Under the pieces are notes generated by a model. That model ran no database searches. It saw only the letters and a list, made by a program, of their open reading frames with translations, and was not told the DNA's origin. The translations under genes and the position numbers were made by a program. Of a stretch of 64,000 nt of DNA, positions 10,867-24,354 are shown piece after piece (the stretch's first letter is position 1; the number at the start of each line of letters is the position of its first letter). This DNA comes from Dirofilaria immitis (Eukaryota > Nematoda > Chromadorea > Rhabditida > Onchocercidae): positions 1 through 64,000 of the forward strand of contig JAKNDB010000069.1 in NCBI GenBank assembly GCA_024305405.1, given 5' to 3'.

Positions 10867-13056
10867 TCAATCATCATCAAAGACAATCCTCTTTGCATTA
10901 CACGATGCTTTTAATTGTTTCAGAGCTTCATGCTCCTGTTTTTTAGCGATCCATGATGGATGCAAGTTTTGATTTCCCAATGATTTCGTCGTGTTCTTCA
11001 AAACTTCTAAAATATGAACACAGGATAAGTTAAGAGAGGGGTGGTTTTTTTGAGATTCAGAAAAGAAAAAATTCTGAGGAGAATAACATTTCAACAAAAA
11101 TTTTTTTGTCAGTAAAGAAATAAGAGAGCGGAATTTAAACTGTGGAAACAATGTTAAACTCTTTTGTTCCATTTAATACCAGAGATTCATTTCAATATCT
11201 TTGCATATTAAATTCTAAGTATATGAAGTCAATATCTTCATGAGATTTCATATAAATTATTTGCTGTAACCTTTTAAAGATGAATCATTTCCAAGTTTAT
11301 CAAGTATCATGGTATCCTTTCTTTTTCTGCCTCTTTCGCATTCCAGATCTTTCCTTCTTTCTTCAGTATTGATTATTTTCACTGGTACAATACTTCTAGT
11401 AGTCCCATCAGCCTCACTAATTGCGTTTTGTTTTGCATTTTCTTGTAATACAACATCTGAAGTACAAAGATCAGGGATTCTACATAAAATTTTTAAAATA
11501 ATGAAAACCCAACCTCCATTTCTATCCGGTATGTCCAATGCACTAATTGACGCATACTCGTTATCCTGATTAACATCTGAACGCAACAATTTGATGACAG
11601 CCTGAATGAAAAAAGTATCATTATTGATTTCACTAATAATTATTCATATTTTTATATTTAATAAAAAGAACAAGTTCTGAAAAAAGTTACCTGCCCCTTA
11701 TTAATTACTGATTTTGGTAATTCTAATTTTGGCAAGTCCAAAACTTGAACAGATATCTCTTCAAATTCACTAGATTTCGTTTTATCTTTCAACTTTTTCG
11801 TTTTCGTCTCAAAATTTTCATCTTTTTCATAGCTTTTCGTATTTCTTTCTTAACAAATATTTTCACATCTTGAGCATTTTCAGTTCTCTGAAAATGATAT
11901 TGTCATACGATACAGCTGATATCAAATACAGAAAATAATCATGATAAAATGTGTAAAAAGCAAGTTAAAAAACATTTCTGTAATTAAATATCTTAATCCA
12001 TACTGGGATTAACGCACTGTGTTTAAATAACAATATAGCTAATGAAAAAAGAAAATCAGAAAATTAAAACTATCGTAAAACAACAAAGTCTTTGAAATAT
12101 ACTCCCTTTACAATGACACAATTAAATGTTGAAGCAATATGAAATTTACTATTCATAAGGACAATTCAGCTACCTTCTTTTCTTCGCTTTGTTGTAGCAT
12201 ATTTTTTTCGCATCTCTCTTAGATTTATATTGCAAACCAAGTCGTTGCAAGAGGAATGCTACTTCATTTTGCCAATTCGGATATTTGATACGAAACTCCT
12301 CAACACTCCTCAATACTATTTCTTGGCATGCCAATTTATACAAAACTCGTTCATCAACCGATATTTTATTCTAAAATCAGAATTAAAACAAGTATGAATT
12401 AAAATGAAATATCTCTAAAGAAATAACTCATTTCGGTATAAACATAACAATTTAGCACATGAAAAGTAAGCATTGCCGCCTTTCTACAATTTCGGTGACA
12501 CGCCTGGAAATACCGAATGTTATAATATACTCTTGCCTTGAAAAGATAATCATATTCACCCAGTTTACCCTATGGTACCTTTACATAATAACGTCTTTTA
12601 ACTTTGAAACATTAAATGATGAATTAAAACCGATTTATGGTAACATGTATCAACAACAAAACATCTGTATGTCAACACTATTCCTATTTAAATTTCAATA
12701 CAATGATTGTGGTGAATAATTGGGAAAAATAACCTTCTCCAATAAATCATGAAGAGATTTGCGGTTAATTAATGCAAACTTTGATACATCATCTCGGCAT
12801 ATTTTCTGAAATGTCTAGTGTAAATTAAAATTTGATATGAACTATTGGCTGCATGTTTAGATCAATTATTTAGCATATTTTGAATCATGTGTTAACAAAA
12901 TTATGATCGAAAAAATACTTTGCAACGGTTAGTTTCTTCGATGATTCGATTCACTTTGCGAATTTTCTTTTCGTCTTTCGATTTTTGAAGTAATTTTCTC
13001 TGCCTGATCAGCCGTCGGCACAACCTTACCCGAGCTTTCTCTACAGATTTCCGCAT
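10867..13056 (-). CDS. BUD22/SRFBP1 family protein (18S rRNA processing), six exons
   Basis: Bud22 in yeast acts in 18S rRNA maturation; vertebrate SRFBP1 is the homologue. Exons: 12919-13056, 12734-12805, 12174-12370, 11691-11887, 11271-11601, 10867-11006. The N-terminus is a basic helical segment ([19 protein letters not shown]) followed by a basic coiled region. The C-terminus has the family hallmark LHPSW about 30 residues before an acidic end, IVFDDD. The ATG is 9 bases after a 'tttcag' acceptor, as for SL trans-splicing. Exons 3 and 4 each read out of phase unless one A is added (runs at 12202-12208 and 11834-11837). With both added, all six exons join in phase to give 358 aa, so I read it as a functional gene with assembly errors. 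It could instead be decaying. Confidence 0.75.
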
Positions 13057-13941
13057 AGAAATGATCTGAAATAAATACCTTTAATCAAATTAAAAATTGA
13101 AGCAGAAAAAGTACAGAATAAATTAGGTTGCGAATCTTCAAACGCAGTGCTTGTTTGACTAAGAGACCAAGTTTTTACAGTTGAATACATCATTTAATTA
13201 AAAACATCTAACTAGGAATATTTAGGAGATAAATTTTTATAGCTCAACATATTATTCTTCTTGCCATACGTTAATATGTGACCGTAACAAGGAATACAGT
13301 ATATTCAATTATGAAAAACCACATAGGCATTGTTAAGCATTACAAACATTATAAGCTACAGTATTCCAGAAATACAACCTGTTCGTTAAGTTTCATTGGT
13401 GTCAAAGTATGCATAATAGCTTATAATTCTTTTCAGCAATGCTGTAATATAGAACAAGTCTTCAACAACCATAGACTGAATTTGAAACTTCAATAATTAA
13501 TTTAAATAAAAACATTTAACTCTCATTTTATTTTATTCACTGTGAAACAATCGGAATTATAATATCTCTTAAACTGAGATTTAATCCTTATAAGCATAAT
13601 TAATTGATTCCATTCAACAACGACAGATCTTTGTTTACAATCATCTATTTAATGTATTGTAGAATGATAATTACTGAAGTGTATCAGGGTATAAAGCCCA
13701 AAAAATTAATTCGTAACGTTTAAAATAATTTGTCAATTACATTATTTATTCATTTATACAAATAGAAATTTGCATTACTAGAGAGATAACACACTCAAAC
13801 CTTTGTTGCCATAGAATAACGGATAATACACAACAAAAGTGACTTATAACGTATTTACAGACACCAAATTAATTCATAAACTAAAGTAATATATTTTTAT
13901 TCTTGATAAACCACTGATAGTTTCACTATTTTTCCATGTCA
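13057..13941. other. Intergenic between BUD22-like and TFB1M genes
   Basis: A gap of about 0.9 kb with both neighbours on the minus strand. A putative trans-splice acceptor (cag, complement of 13066-13068) lies just before the BUD22-like start. A TFB1M polyadenylation signal AATAAA (minus strand, 13896-13901) lies about 41 bases after that gene's stop. Nothing else is supported. Confidence 0.5.
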
Positions 13942-16525
13942 TTATTCGTGAAATAATGCTGCGGCATCCGAGAATTTTACACCTTCTGATGGAAATTCCT
14001 CATCAAAAGGATTTGGTGGTGGTATAGCATTTGGTAATCGTGCAAGTTCTTCCAATGTACGACCTTGATTTGAATGTTCGTACAAAAATATACCAGGATA
14101 TCTGAATCAAAAAAAAATTATACATATCACATAATCTGAAAATTTTGATAAAACTGAAAACAAAGTTTGGCAGAAATTCGTAATAAAGCCAAATGAAAAT
14201 ATATAACTCTTATCACAAACATTGTTTCATAGTAATGGAATCAAAATCCCAAAGCAAATCCAATTCTTTTTTTTCATATATTTTTGGTCAATTAAATCAA
14301 GATAGTTACGTCAAAATAGCACGCATTACAAATAAAAAGAACAAGTTTAAACATACTTTCGGCAATGTTCCTCATAAACGTAGCATATATCAGCAAACTG
14401 CTCCACCCCAAGACATATTGCAGTGGTTGTGGGATCGATTCTACATCGTCTCAACAAGTCATCGGCCAAATTGTTGGCCAGCTCTTTCGGATAAAGACTT
14501 CGAACTCCCTTGATAACATATTTTTGCCTATAGTTAAAAATACGACGGCAAACTTTCTCAATCACCTGAAAAGCCATATAAGCATCATAGTATTTGGATT
14601 CATATTAAATGTACATAATTCAGACTATTAAATATTTTATATCTCGTTTCGAATGCAACTTATCTTTTATAAAGTACTTTTGGGATATATCTTCCAGTGA
14701 TATCATGTAGTGTTGTTATTATAACAAAAATTCCCTCCGAAGCAATATTATTCTTATTCTTTGTTATTCTTGGCAATATTAAAAACTAGAAAAATTTCAC
14801 AAAAATAAAGCGAAAACAAAACTGACCTCAAAAGACGTTTTAATCAGTGGATCTTGTCTCGGAATAAAGCGTACTAAGCCGACATTAACCTTAGGAGATG
14901 GAACAAAGCATCGTCCTATTTAAATTAATATATAGTCATTAAATTTGAAAGCAACTGATAATACGAAAATAAAAGACAAGAGAAACCAAACAATATTCAG
15001 AATTACTTTCGCTTTAATAAATTCGAAAAAAGATAGCATTATTTGCAAAATAAAATACCTGGTATTTGAAAAAGTAATTTAGGTTCGGTTATAAATGCAG
15101 ACATAATTGAAATTCTGGCTCGAAATGGAGAATCGACTGGAGCACAAAGACGTTCTGCTACTTCCATCTGAAATGTCAACAGCAATGGGACGCGTCCAAA
15201 TGACCATGGCCCTTGACGATATAACATTTCACGAAGGAATCTAAAAAAAAAGAAAAATGAGAAATGACGGTCAAGTAAGTCTTCAGCTAATAATTCTTAT
15301 GACCACAGTGTTTTACATAAGTGTTTCACATGCATGAAAATTAATAATATTTTTCATGTTTTAGCAAGTAAAAGTCACAAACGGACTTTATAATAAGTGG
15401 AGAAGCAATATTGAAGGGTAAATTGCCAATAATATGTGCCTTCGGAAGCCTATCTTCTTCCCAAGCAACACGTTCGACACCAGCATAAGACCAAATCTGT
15501 TCAAGATCTATTTTTAAAATATCGGCCCGATGAATGAACATTCGTTCTTCACTTGCTTCCTTCAGTACCTGCATAATATCAACTAAGAATAATTATATAT
15601 ACTTTTCTAAAATTTACCAATTCGAAATACTTTTTCCATGTATTTATTACTCTTCTATCAATTTACTTTTCTCCTTAATTCCCATAATCATTTTCAACTA
15701 TTTTTTACAACAGCTATCCGAATCTTTACACGCGAGTACTTATTTGCTTTTGTCATATGACATTTTTGAATAAAACAGAAATTTCCAAAAGCAATTTTTT
15801 ATCACTTGACATTTGGCATAATTCCATTGTAAAAATTACTTCAAGTGGCGAAATAAAGCGATGATCGATTTCGATGACATCAAGTCGTCGACAACTGGTT
15901 TCCAAAATAGCACGAGTGATTGATCCTGGGCCTGGTCCAACCTCGATAACATAGTCGCCTAGCGCTATTTCCGCTTGCTTTACTATCTATAACGATGATT
16001 TAAGTACGAAAAAAATTATGAAACATTTTGTCAATTATGAAACATTTTCTCACGCTGATTTATTCTCTTAAAATGCTTCTAGAATTTCTATAGAAATTAG
16101 CTAACTAAATGAATATTTTTTAATTAATTCTTTTCATAATGAATGATATTTTTAAGAAAAGACAATTCAGCTTTCCATTTCTTAGCTTAATATACTGTAT
16201 TATAAATATTTTAAAAAAGAACATCGTTTTTTTCTTTGCTTCCAAATAAAAATAATCGGCCAAGAGGATACGCATCTATCATAAGTTTACATAAAAATGG
16301 AATGATGGTTTGTCTAATATAAATGCCCTTTCCTTCTTTAATCGATCTCGCTTCTCATTTATTTTCGATTCCTCATTATATTAGAAGAGCGAATCTAACC
16401 TTTCGTGTTAAATTCATATCCATCAGATAATTTTGCGAGAGGATTTTCTTGGCTCTCAATCCATATGCGTACAGAAAACTCTTCAATGATGGGAGGGGCG
16501 GTAAGCGTGAAAAGTTCGTTGCCAT
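13942..16525 (-). CDS. tfbm-1: Mitochondrial 12S rRNA dimethyladenosine transferase 1 (TFB1M)
   Basis: This family dimethylates the two adjacent adenosines in the 3' stem-loop of mitochondrial small-subunit rRNA using SAM, in the matrix. Exons: 16400-16525, 15840-15986, 15387-15568, 15059-15240, 14827-14915, 14357-14565, 13942-14101. All phases match, giving 364 aa with no correction needed. Visible motifs are the SAM-binding EVGPGPG (residues 57-63), acidic EID (81-83) and the catalytic NLPF (140-143) within GNLPFNIASPLIIK. C-terminal blocks include KVCRRIFNYRQKYV and RIDPTTTA. It matches the KsgA/Dim1 fold order and the usual metazoan TFB1M length. The start gives a basic, Ser/Leu-rich N-terminus compatible with mitochondrial import. 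Gene symbol by analogy to C. elegans. Confidence 0.93.
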
Positions 16526-17344
16526 AATAAAATTTTACATAGATCGTTCTAGGGAATGAAACAGTTTCCGTCATCCGTCCAATTCATTCAATCGCAACGC
16601 ATCAAACAGGTATCTAAAGTAAAAATGATAAACTTGGTAAATTGATCACTTGGGCTATTTCGGAATTTCTTTCAAAATATTAATTTTGGATTAATTAATT
16701 TGAACACAATACTGATAAGGATGCTACATCGTTTCAAAAGATTGAAAACAGGAACGTAAAACTTTAAGCGATTCTCAGGTAAACTCCACAGATCAATCCT
16801 TTTTTTTTCACAGTATATAAAATCACCAAATAAACATCCTTGCAGAAAAATTAAAAAAATATCTCGATCATACTGTTAGACTAATTTATAAGAATCCTTG
16901 TTATGTTTTGAACTGTTTATTCAAAATTCTCAATGCTTAATCTTCTATTATAGAGTAAAGATTTCGAAATCCTTTCGATGCCAATATCAATATGTCAATC
17001 ACAGGTGATTCGCAATATACCGATACTGGACTATACGTATTCTCGTAATTTAAAACTTCATCAAACAAAATGAAAAATATGAATCTGTTCCAAACTTCGT
17101 AATAATAACATAACTATGCTGAACTTTTATTGATTAAAACACTTACGTAAACAATCATTCAATTGAATTTTTTTAAAGTTCGCATCTAACCCCAATACAC
17201 ATTATGTATTCAAAGTAAGAAATGCAAGGTTCTTATTTCATCAAAATTATAAATTCAAATCAAAACATGCATCGTCAGTATATAACACATGATTTAATAC
17301 ATAAATATAAGTAAATATTTTAACAGTTTCGCAGCAAATATTAA
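16526..17344. other. Intergenic between TFB1M and guanylate kinase
   Basis: A cctag acceptor (minus strand, ending at 16549) precedes the TFB1M ATG by 23 bases. Inside that short leader is an ATGTAA (16540-16535), a minimal start-stop. The rest is AT-rich with no supported exon. Confidence 0.4.
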
Positions 17345-17400
17345 TTACGCTAAGGTAACGTTTACTACCATAAAGCTGAATAGACCTGGCTCGGTATCCA
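17345..17400 (-). pseudogene. Partial duplicate of the guanylate kinase last exon
   Basis: After a ttctag acceptor the minus strand encodes 18 codons resembling the start of the true last exon (17571-17698): VDTEPGLFSFMVV against VDAEPGLFDFVII, then a stop. Many differences are silent or conservative, and the acceptor is in the same phase as in the true exon. It lies about 170 bp downstream of the gene. It may be a relic of an exon duplication or a usable alternative terminal exon, which would drop the C-terminal helix of the enzyme. Confidence 0.6.
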
Positions 17401-17570
17401 CTAGAACTAAAAAAATACCGTAATAATTAATCGCAGCATGCCATTACAATGAAATTGAAGATTATGAAATTTAAGTAATATAAAAGAACGAATAAGAAAA
17501 GATAGATGAAGTTGATTTAAAAACTCGTATTTCTAATTAAAAACAGTAATATCAATGTATAGTCCGTATT

Positions 17571-19248
17571 TTAATTTTGTTTCTTCAAAGACGTAACTTC
17601 GTTTAACTCTTCTTTAATGGCCCTTAGAAAATCGTTATAGGCCTGTTCGAAGTCATCATTTATTATCACGAAGTCGAATAAACCCGGCTCGGCATCCACT
17701 AAAATTAAGCAGGAAAATATTAAATCAATGTTCAAAATTTGATAGGAAAAGTATCTAGCACAAGGTTATATCTAAAAATTTCGAAATAAGAAAGTAAATT
17801 AATACTGTACGAACCAGCAATTAAATCGTCTTCTGCATGCTTCATTCTTTTTTCAACGATTCCTCAGTTTCTGTCTTCCGAGCACGCAAGCGGTCTTCCT
17901 GAAATTACGAAACACAGTTAATATCATTACTTCCTTATTCCTTAGAAAAGTAAAAAAGACTTTCCATGTCAAATCGCTTGTTTTAAAATTATTGTCAACA
18001 TTCTAAAACCAATTATATTCACGTGATATGATGCTCAAAATCCGCTTTCTAATAGGAATCCAGGAACTGACAGACTGAATGGAACCTAAACCTTTTCGTG
18101 ATTGTTCAGTCTAGTATTACAAATCTCACTGATTATCAGGGCTAAGGGAGTCGTCCTCTTTCTTAAAATGATGCAGATCTGATATCCAAATATTTTTTCC
18201 GTCTCAATTTCAATGTTTTTTTTTTTGAATTTCTTGTTAATAAATCTAGTGTCAAGAACCTACATCTTCACAATAAATGTAGAAGTTTTGTCAGAAAACC
18301 TAATATATAAGCTCAGTTCCAGTCTAAATCGTTCTACAGTACTTTAAGAAGACAAAGAAAGTTATAAACACTCATTTTCTCTACATTCTCTTAAGACACA
18401 AATCGTAAGAAATCTAGTATGATAAGTAACCAATATTTTCAGACTTGGCGTTCTGATTAGAATATATTTCGCATCTAATTTACATTTGTGTATACTACGA
18501 ACACCTTGAAGCTCTACATCTAATATACATATACGTCCTGTTTTCGACACATCTTCCAGTGCTTTCTTCCTGAAACATTATCAGACTTATCATATATGAC
18601 TCATCTCATTAATTTAATAGCTAATTTGGATAATCTGAATTCCATCCACTTAGGTATCAGATTTAAAGACTTGATAAAATTCATATTAATTTTTTGTTTC
18701 TCTTAATTCGAATAATATCAGTTCTGACATTACACTGATCTAAGCAAATAATTATTATCCCAATACGTGGTGGGCTATTATCCACTAACATCAATAAAAC
18801 AAATTCAATATCAACGACGAAAAACCCTTTAAAATAGAATAATCAAAGTGAAACGTACGACGTCCCATACATATTACCACCAAAAGTTGCGTATTCCAAA
18901 AATTCATTATTTTTAATCATTTCCTTAAATTTCCTTCGGTTACAAACCAGTAACTTTTTCCATTAGTCTCTCCAGGTCGTGATTTTCGAGTTGTATCTGA
19001 AATACATGCTACTAGGCATAGTATAGAGAAAAGAAACTGGAATAAAACCGACAAAAATTAGAATTAGAATTTCGGTTATAAATTTTTCCACCATCAATCA
19101 TCACTGGTTTAAATATATTTAAAACAAGTGAATTAAAAATACTTACGTGAAACAGCAAAAGCAAAAGTATTCGGATATGCTTCCATTGCTTCAGTAATAA
19201 CGGTGCTTTTTCCCCTCCTGACGGACCTGATATCACGATTGGCTTCAT
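17571..19248 (-). CDS. Guanylate kinase (GMP kinase), five exons with three 1-base breaks
   Basis: Cytosolic guanylate kinase phosphorylates GMP/dGMP with ATP. Exons: 19147-19248, 18859-18996, 18431-18569, 17815-17898, 17571-17698. Family signatures in order are the P-loop (ISGPSG then GKST), HTTRKSRPGE with NGKSYWFV, EFLEYATFGGNMYGTS, ILDVELQGVR, ARKTETEES and EPGLFDFVIINDD. Three single bases are missing from coding DNA: in the P-loop G-run (complement of 19212-19215), at FVT/R (18938-18939) and in an A-run (17848-17853). Adding one base to each yields exactly 197 aa with all phases matching, the usual length for the enzyme. The start is 14 bases after a tttag acceptor. A tiny uORF (ATGAGATGA) overlaps the start codon. 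Assembly error is more likely than pseudogene, but the sequence as given cannot encode the enzyme. Confidence 0.85.
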
Positions 19249-22200
19249 CTCATGCAATAATCCTAAATTCCAAGCAAAATATATTAAAGGAATTGTTATA
19301 TCAATCGACATTTCATCTATTAATCGACTGCATTTTTCATTATCTGATGATAGATGGCATAATTTGTATGTTTCCTTCGATAATTTCATGGCTTCTTTTG
19401 AAATAGTTTTTACATATATTATTTCATTCTTCTAAAAAATGAAAAAAATTTCCGTACAGAGCGCAACGGGTGGAAAACATCTGCTCCATAGCCAACCATA
19501 AACATATAATTCATTCAATCGTTTTTATTAAATTTAAACCAAAATTAAAAAGGAAAAATAAACATACAACATCTATAAATGCCTAAAAATCCACGAATAA
19601 AATTTTGCATGTGAATTATTTAAAATTCTTATTAAGCCCATTTAATTGATCAAGATAAAATTATAAATCAATTAAGCTATCATTTTATCCTCATTGTCAT
19701 TCACGATCAAATGATAATTTGGATATAGACATCAATTAGTATAACCGTTTATTCATATAAAAATTTTATCATATCACTAATATTAAAAAAATATCGATAA
19801 AATGATCAAATCAATTAGTAAAACATAATTAAATGGCTTACTTTTTTCCCAGAAACAGTAATAAAGTAATAATTAGCTCTCAAAATATTGAACAATATGA
19901 TGGAAAAGTTGATGACGGAAAGAAATGCTGCTCGAATTGAAGAAAAATTTTGAATGATAAATGAATTAGCCTGCGTTATTCGTTTTTCAATCTGAGTGTG
20001 ATCAATAAGATGCCATCATAGAAAGCTCATCATTCTGAACTTTATCATCAGTTTAGCAGTTGCAGAATTAATCGCTAATATATGCAAAAGAAAGTATTAA
20101 AAGCTTTCTCAGTTTGTCGAATAATTCCCTAAATGCAAATATTCCTAAATGTAAACAATTATTAATCAAGCTAATAGAGTTTATTCATGAAGTCCATTAA
20201 TGTCTTATTCTCTAACAATGTTTTATATCAGTTCAATCATCTTAATTGTGCAAGAAGTTAGACACCAAAAAGAAAACCTTTTTTTTAATTAAAAAATCCA
20301 TTAAAAATAAGTGAGAAAAGACGAATATGAGAATATTTTCAATGCTTTTTTTCATATATTAAAAATGTGCATTAGGATTAATTGTAAGATTGTATTATGG
20401 CATAAAAACATATAGTCTTCAATCAAATTATTTTTTAATATTTTTTTTCGAAATTTTCTCTCAAAAGATTGCTATTGATTTTTAACTTGAAAAATTTTAT
20501 TGAGATTTTTTCTGCAAATATTCTTTGTTCAATTGTAAGAGAAAACGAAGAACATAGTCATATGCTATCAAATAAGCATATTTATCTTCCAATGGAAGAA
20601 TAAATATAAAATTATTCCCAGAAATAATCAATCTTTAACAAATTTTGATGAATTTTTATACTTGGCATAACATAACGGATGTAACAAATACCTGTCATAA
20701 AGTAGAAAGATTGGATGATATGAGAATATATTTCCATAAAATGATGCACGTGAGATACTTTTTGTCGATCATTTGAATAACATCTTTATCATTAAGATAG
20801 CAATATTAATCATTTTTAGAGCTTTTAAAAAAATTCGCGGTCATAATAAACAAATCCAAACTGTCCCGACAGTTAAAAATGACATATAGAAAAACTCACC
20901 CAAAAAATGCAAACGTTGCACTTATAATTGCGAGCAAGAAAATTGAGTAGGCTGACGTAAAATAATGGAATGGCTTTCTGACCGGTAGTAAACACTCCTT
21001 ATTAGATTCTCGCCTTTTATTGCAGCACAAAAACGGCTACTGTATATTTTTGCAAATTTAATTTTCGCAAAATTTTTCTTCGAAATTTTTAATCAATAGA
21101 CTAGAAATGCTTCAATTGTTTTCCCAAATTTTTACCTGAAAAATTATTATAATGTATAATTTGCTAAAAAACTACCGGTTCATTTAAATTTTAAATTTCG
21201 AAGATTAATTACTGTAAATAAATGAGCAATCGAAAGAATGCGGTGCATTTATATTTTAACAAAACCGATCGGACAGCTTGCTCTTTTCACTGGTAAAAAG
21301 TATTCCCGAAATTTCTCTCGAATTGTTCAAATCTGCGAAGTTTGCATTGAAAAATAAAAATGAAATATAAATGGAAAATTTAAAAAAAAAACAATTCTCA
21401 CAGAAACATTTAAAAAAAAACTAAGTTTTCTTTTAGATAAATTAGAACTATTCCATTAATATAAATAACCGATGCAATGAATAATCAATATAAATAATTA
21501 TTATTTCGAAAATATTATTTTAAGTAATACCATAATAAGTAACATTATAGTTAACACTGATTTACCAATACTTCGTAATTTATCAATGGGTTAGCTAAAA
21601 TAATGAATAATGATTTCTGCTAAATTGATATTAACTATCATATCGCTATGATTAGTAACGAATAGGATAAGCAAATTAACAAAACAAAGTTCTCAGCCAA
21701 AGAAATGATTTTATTTGCTTAATAACTTATCAGCAATAATTCCAATTGTAACAGCAGGAAAAATCCGTCGAGACAATTTTATAGCAATTGATAATGATAA
21801 AAGAACTGTTACTAAGCTTGTCAAATAATTAAAAATATTATAATACAAATTGTAGTATCTATAAGGAATATTTTTGCAGTGATAATATTGATAAAAAGAT
21901 TCAATGTTAATAAATTGAAAGTGTTTGTTAAACTTATGACGATGTCAGTAAAATAATGGTAACTGTAATTACTAATAAAAATATTTATCAGACACTTCAT
22001 TCCTTACTAATAACTGTAATAATAATAATAATAATAATAACAGACATGCATAATAGTAATATTAATAAAGTGAGTGAATGATAATAATTATAAATGTTAA
22101 TAAAATTATTTATCAGAATATATTTCATACTAATAACTTTACTTACTATGCTTACTTATTTATTTATGTTTTGGTGATATAGATACACATCAAGATAAAA

Positions 22201-24354
22201 TTAGCAAAATAAACGACTATAATTGTAATTAATTATTGTGAAAATATTTATCAGAATTTATTTCGTATTAATAACTATGTCATCATTAATAACTATATCA
22301 CCAAAATATAAATAAATAATAGTAATTGATATTCAACGGTATAACAATAACAAAAATAATCAAAAAAGAAAACGAAAGGAAAAAAATTCTATGAACTATG
22401 CAAATAAATTTAAACGTTGTAAATTCATTTGAATCGATTTCTTCTTTTTTTTTCCGTTTTTTTATTCCAATTTTTTATTTATTTTATTTTTACTTTTGGT
22501 CTATTATTGTTTGCTTTGTTTAGTTATTTATTTTATTTTTCCGTCCAATATTTCTTGGAAAGGATGAGTCCGATGGAGATGTATGTTATAATGTTTACTT
22601 ACCCATTGGAAATTAAGATAACTAAAATTATTTAATAATTTGTGGCATATTTAGAACTGGAAAGAAGATTGATGAGGAAAATAATGAGTAAGAGTACTAA
22701 CTGGTTTATTTTCCACTGAATCTTTTCAATCATTTTTTAAAATATTATATCAAAAATGAGAGAAAAAAGGAGAGAAAGGAAAAGAAGATGGAGAAAATTG
22801 CACTTCATTTTCGTCGCTTATTTTTTTTTATTTTTACGAAATTTACACCATTTCAACGATTACTAAAAACTTTACATCAATCTTCAATGATACGTGTTTT
22901 TCATTTTCTAAAAATTTTTCATATATTTTGAACATGTTTTGATTATGCCGGTTTATATTTACAGTAATTTTAAATATTATAATTCATTATTAATGAAAAT
23001 AATTTTGGTTTATATTTTATACATCTAAATACTAAAACTTTTTAATGAAATTAATTCGAATTAAAATTTTGCATCTCTCTTTGAAACAAACAGTAGCCGA
23101 AATCATTTCGAGCTAATATTTTAAACAGTTAAAGATTACGATTTTTATCTGATAAAATTAATTCCGATTAATGTTTTCCGTTAAAGTCTGTTTAATTTGA
23201 AATAATTTTATTTTATAAATGTATGAAATTTCTTAAAAGTCAAAGTTACTTTATTTTAAATTAAACAACTACCATTTCTTTATCACAAATACGATGTGCA
23301 ATTGCAGTTTGAGAAATAAATATTTTAATTTTTGAAGTAAAATTAATTTTTCATCGATGCAATAATTTTTGTAAAATTTATTAATAAATTAAAATGGAAA
23401 ATCAAATTTCCTAAATTTTTGCCTTTTATTATTATTATTATTAATAATAGTTTTTTTCAAAAGACATTCGTTAATAATTTGTTCATTTTGATGATTTAAA
23501 TTTCATTTTTTATTTTAGTAATATTTATCAAATCTTAAGATATTAGTGGAAATGTAAACGATCATAATTCTTTTATAGTCATATGATCAAATACATACGA
23601 ATAATATAATTTTTATTAATCCGAAATTAATTTTACAAATGATGAAATTTGTTATTAAATGTAGTAATCAGAATGATAAAAAAGAAATGTTCTTGAAAAA
23701 ACAAGTTTTCAGTTTCTTTATTTTTTCTATAGAGGAAAGGAAAAAAGGAATTGATAATATTAATTTGCTATCGAATTGTAGATGTATCGGAATATTTTCA
23801 CTTTTTTCATTCAATAAATTTTTTCATTTTCAATAAAATTATTTTCAACATTTTATGCTTAGCATCAATTTGAAAATATTTTTATTATATCGATAAAATT
23901 TAATTTGAAATTATTTTATGTAAATTGTCGATTATTTAATATTAATGCATTAATTGGTTAATTTCGAGTTATTTGTTCATTTTACATTGCTTTATTTCAT
24001 TTTAAGTTGCTTTATTGCTACTGATAATGTCATATCTCTGATTTCCTTAGAATATATTCTTGTAAATAATCATGATAATTTTTCATTCTATTATTCTCAT
24101 ACTGATAGCATTCAAGAAAAGTGCATCAATCGTAAGCGATATTAAAAGGTTTGTTAATTATGCATTGTTATAATTATAATTTAATTACACATCATTATTA
24201 TCGCAAATAAATAACTGCAGATTATCACATCCACTGATAATCTCATCTTTAATAGTATTATAAAATGATTATAATCATCGATCATTTATCATAATATCAT
24301 GGTATAGTATAATAGCTTACTTGTTTATATGAAAATAATTCGCTATTTATTTAG
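19249..24354. other. Intergenic, about 5 kb, AT-rich
   Basis: The space between the guanylate kinase 5' end and carboxypeptidase 1, which are divergent, so it should hold both promoters. The first (signal peptide) exon of carboxypeptidase 1 is probably here, but I could not pick one: no ATG-started exon ends in the needed phase (two bases, then GT) with a convincing signal peptide. An AAT microsatellite lies at 22018-22040. Confidence 0.5.
22018..22040 (+). repeat. (AAT)n microsatellite
   Basis: Uninterrupted aat trinucleotides in otherwise AT-rich intergenic DNA. Confidence 0.9.

Noticed and set aside
11309..11569. Plus-strand open frame of 86 codons with a hydrophobic start
   Set aside because: It is the complement of BUD22-like exon 5, whose own strand has matching phase with its neighbours.
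14193..14631. Two plus-strand open frames (106 and 88 codons)
   Set aside because: They are antisense to a TFB1M exon and its flanking introns, with no family resemblance or splice context.
17571..19248. Guanylate kinase as a plain pseudogene
   Set aside because: All five exons keep motifs, splice sites and phases; only base-run length differences break it, and the same defect appears in three other genes.
22429..22635. Very hydrophobic open frame that could be a signal or membrane exon for carboxypeptidase 1
   Set aside because: It begins with TTG, is made of T-runs, and has no donor in the phase required by the next exon.
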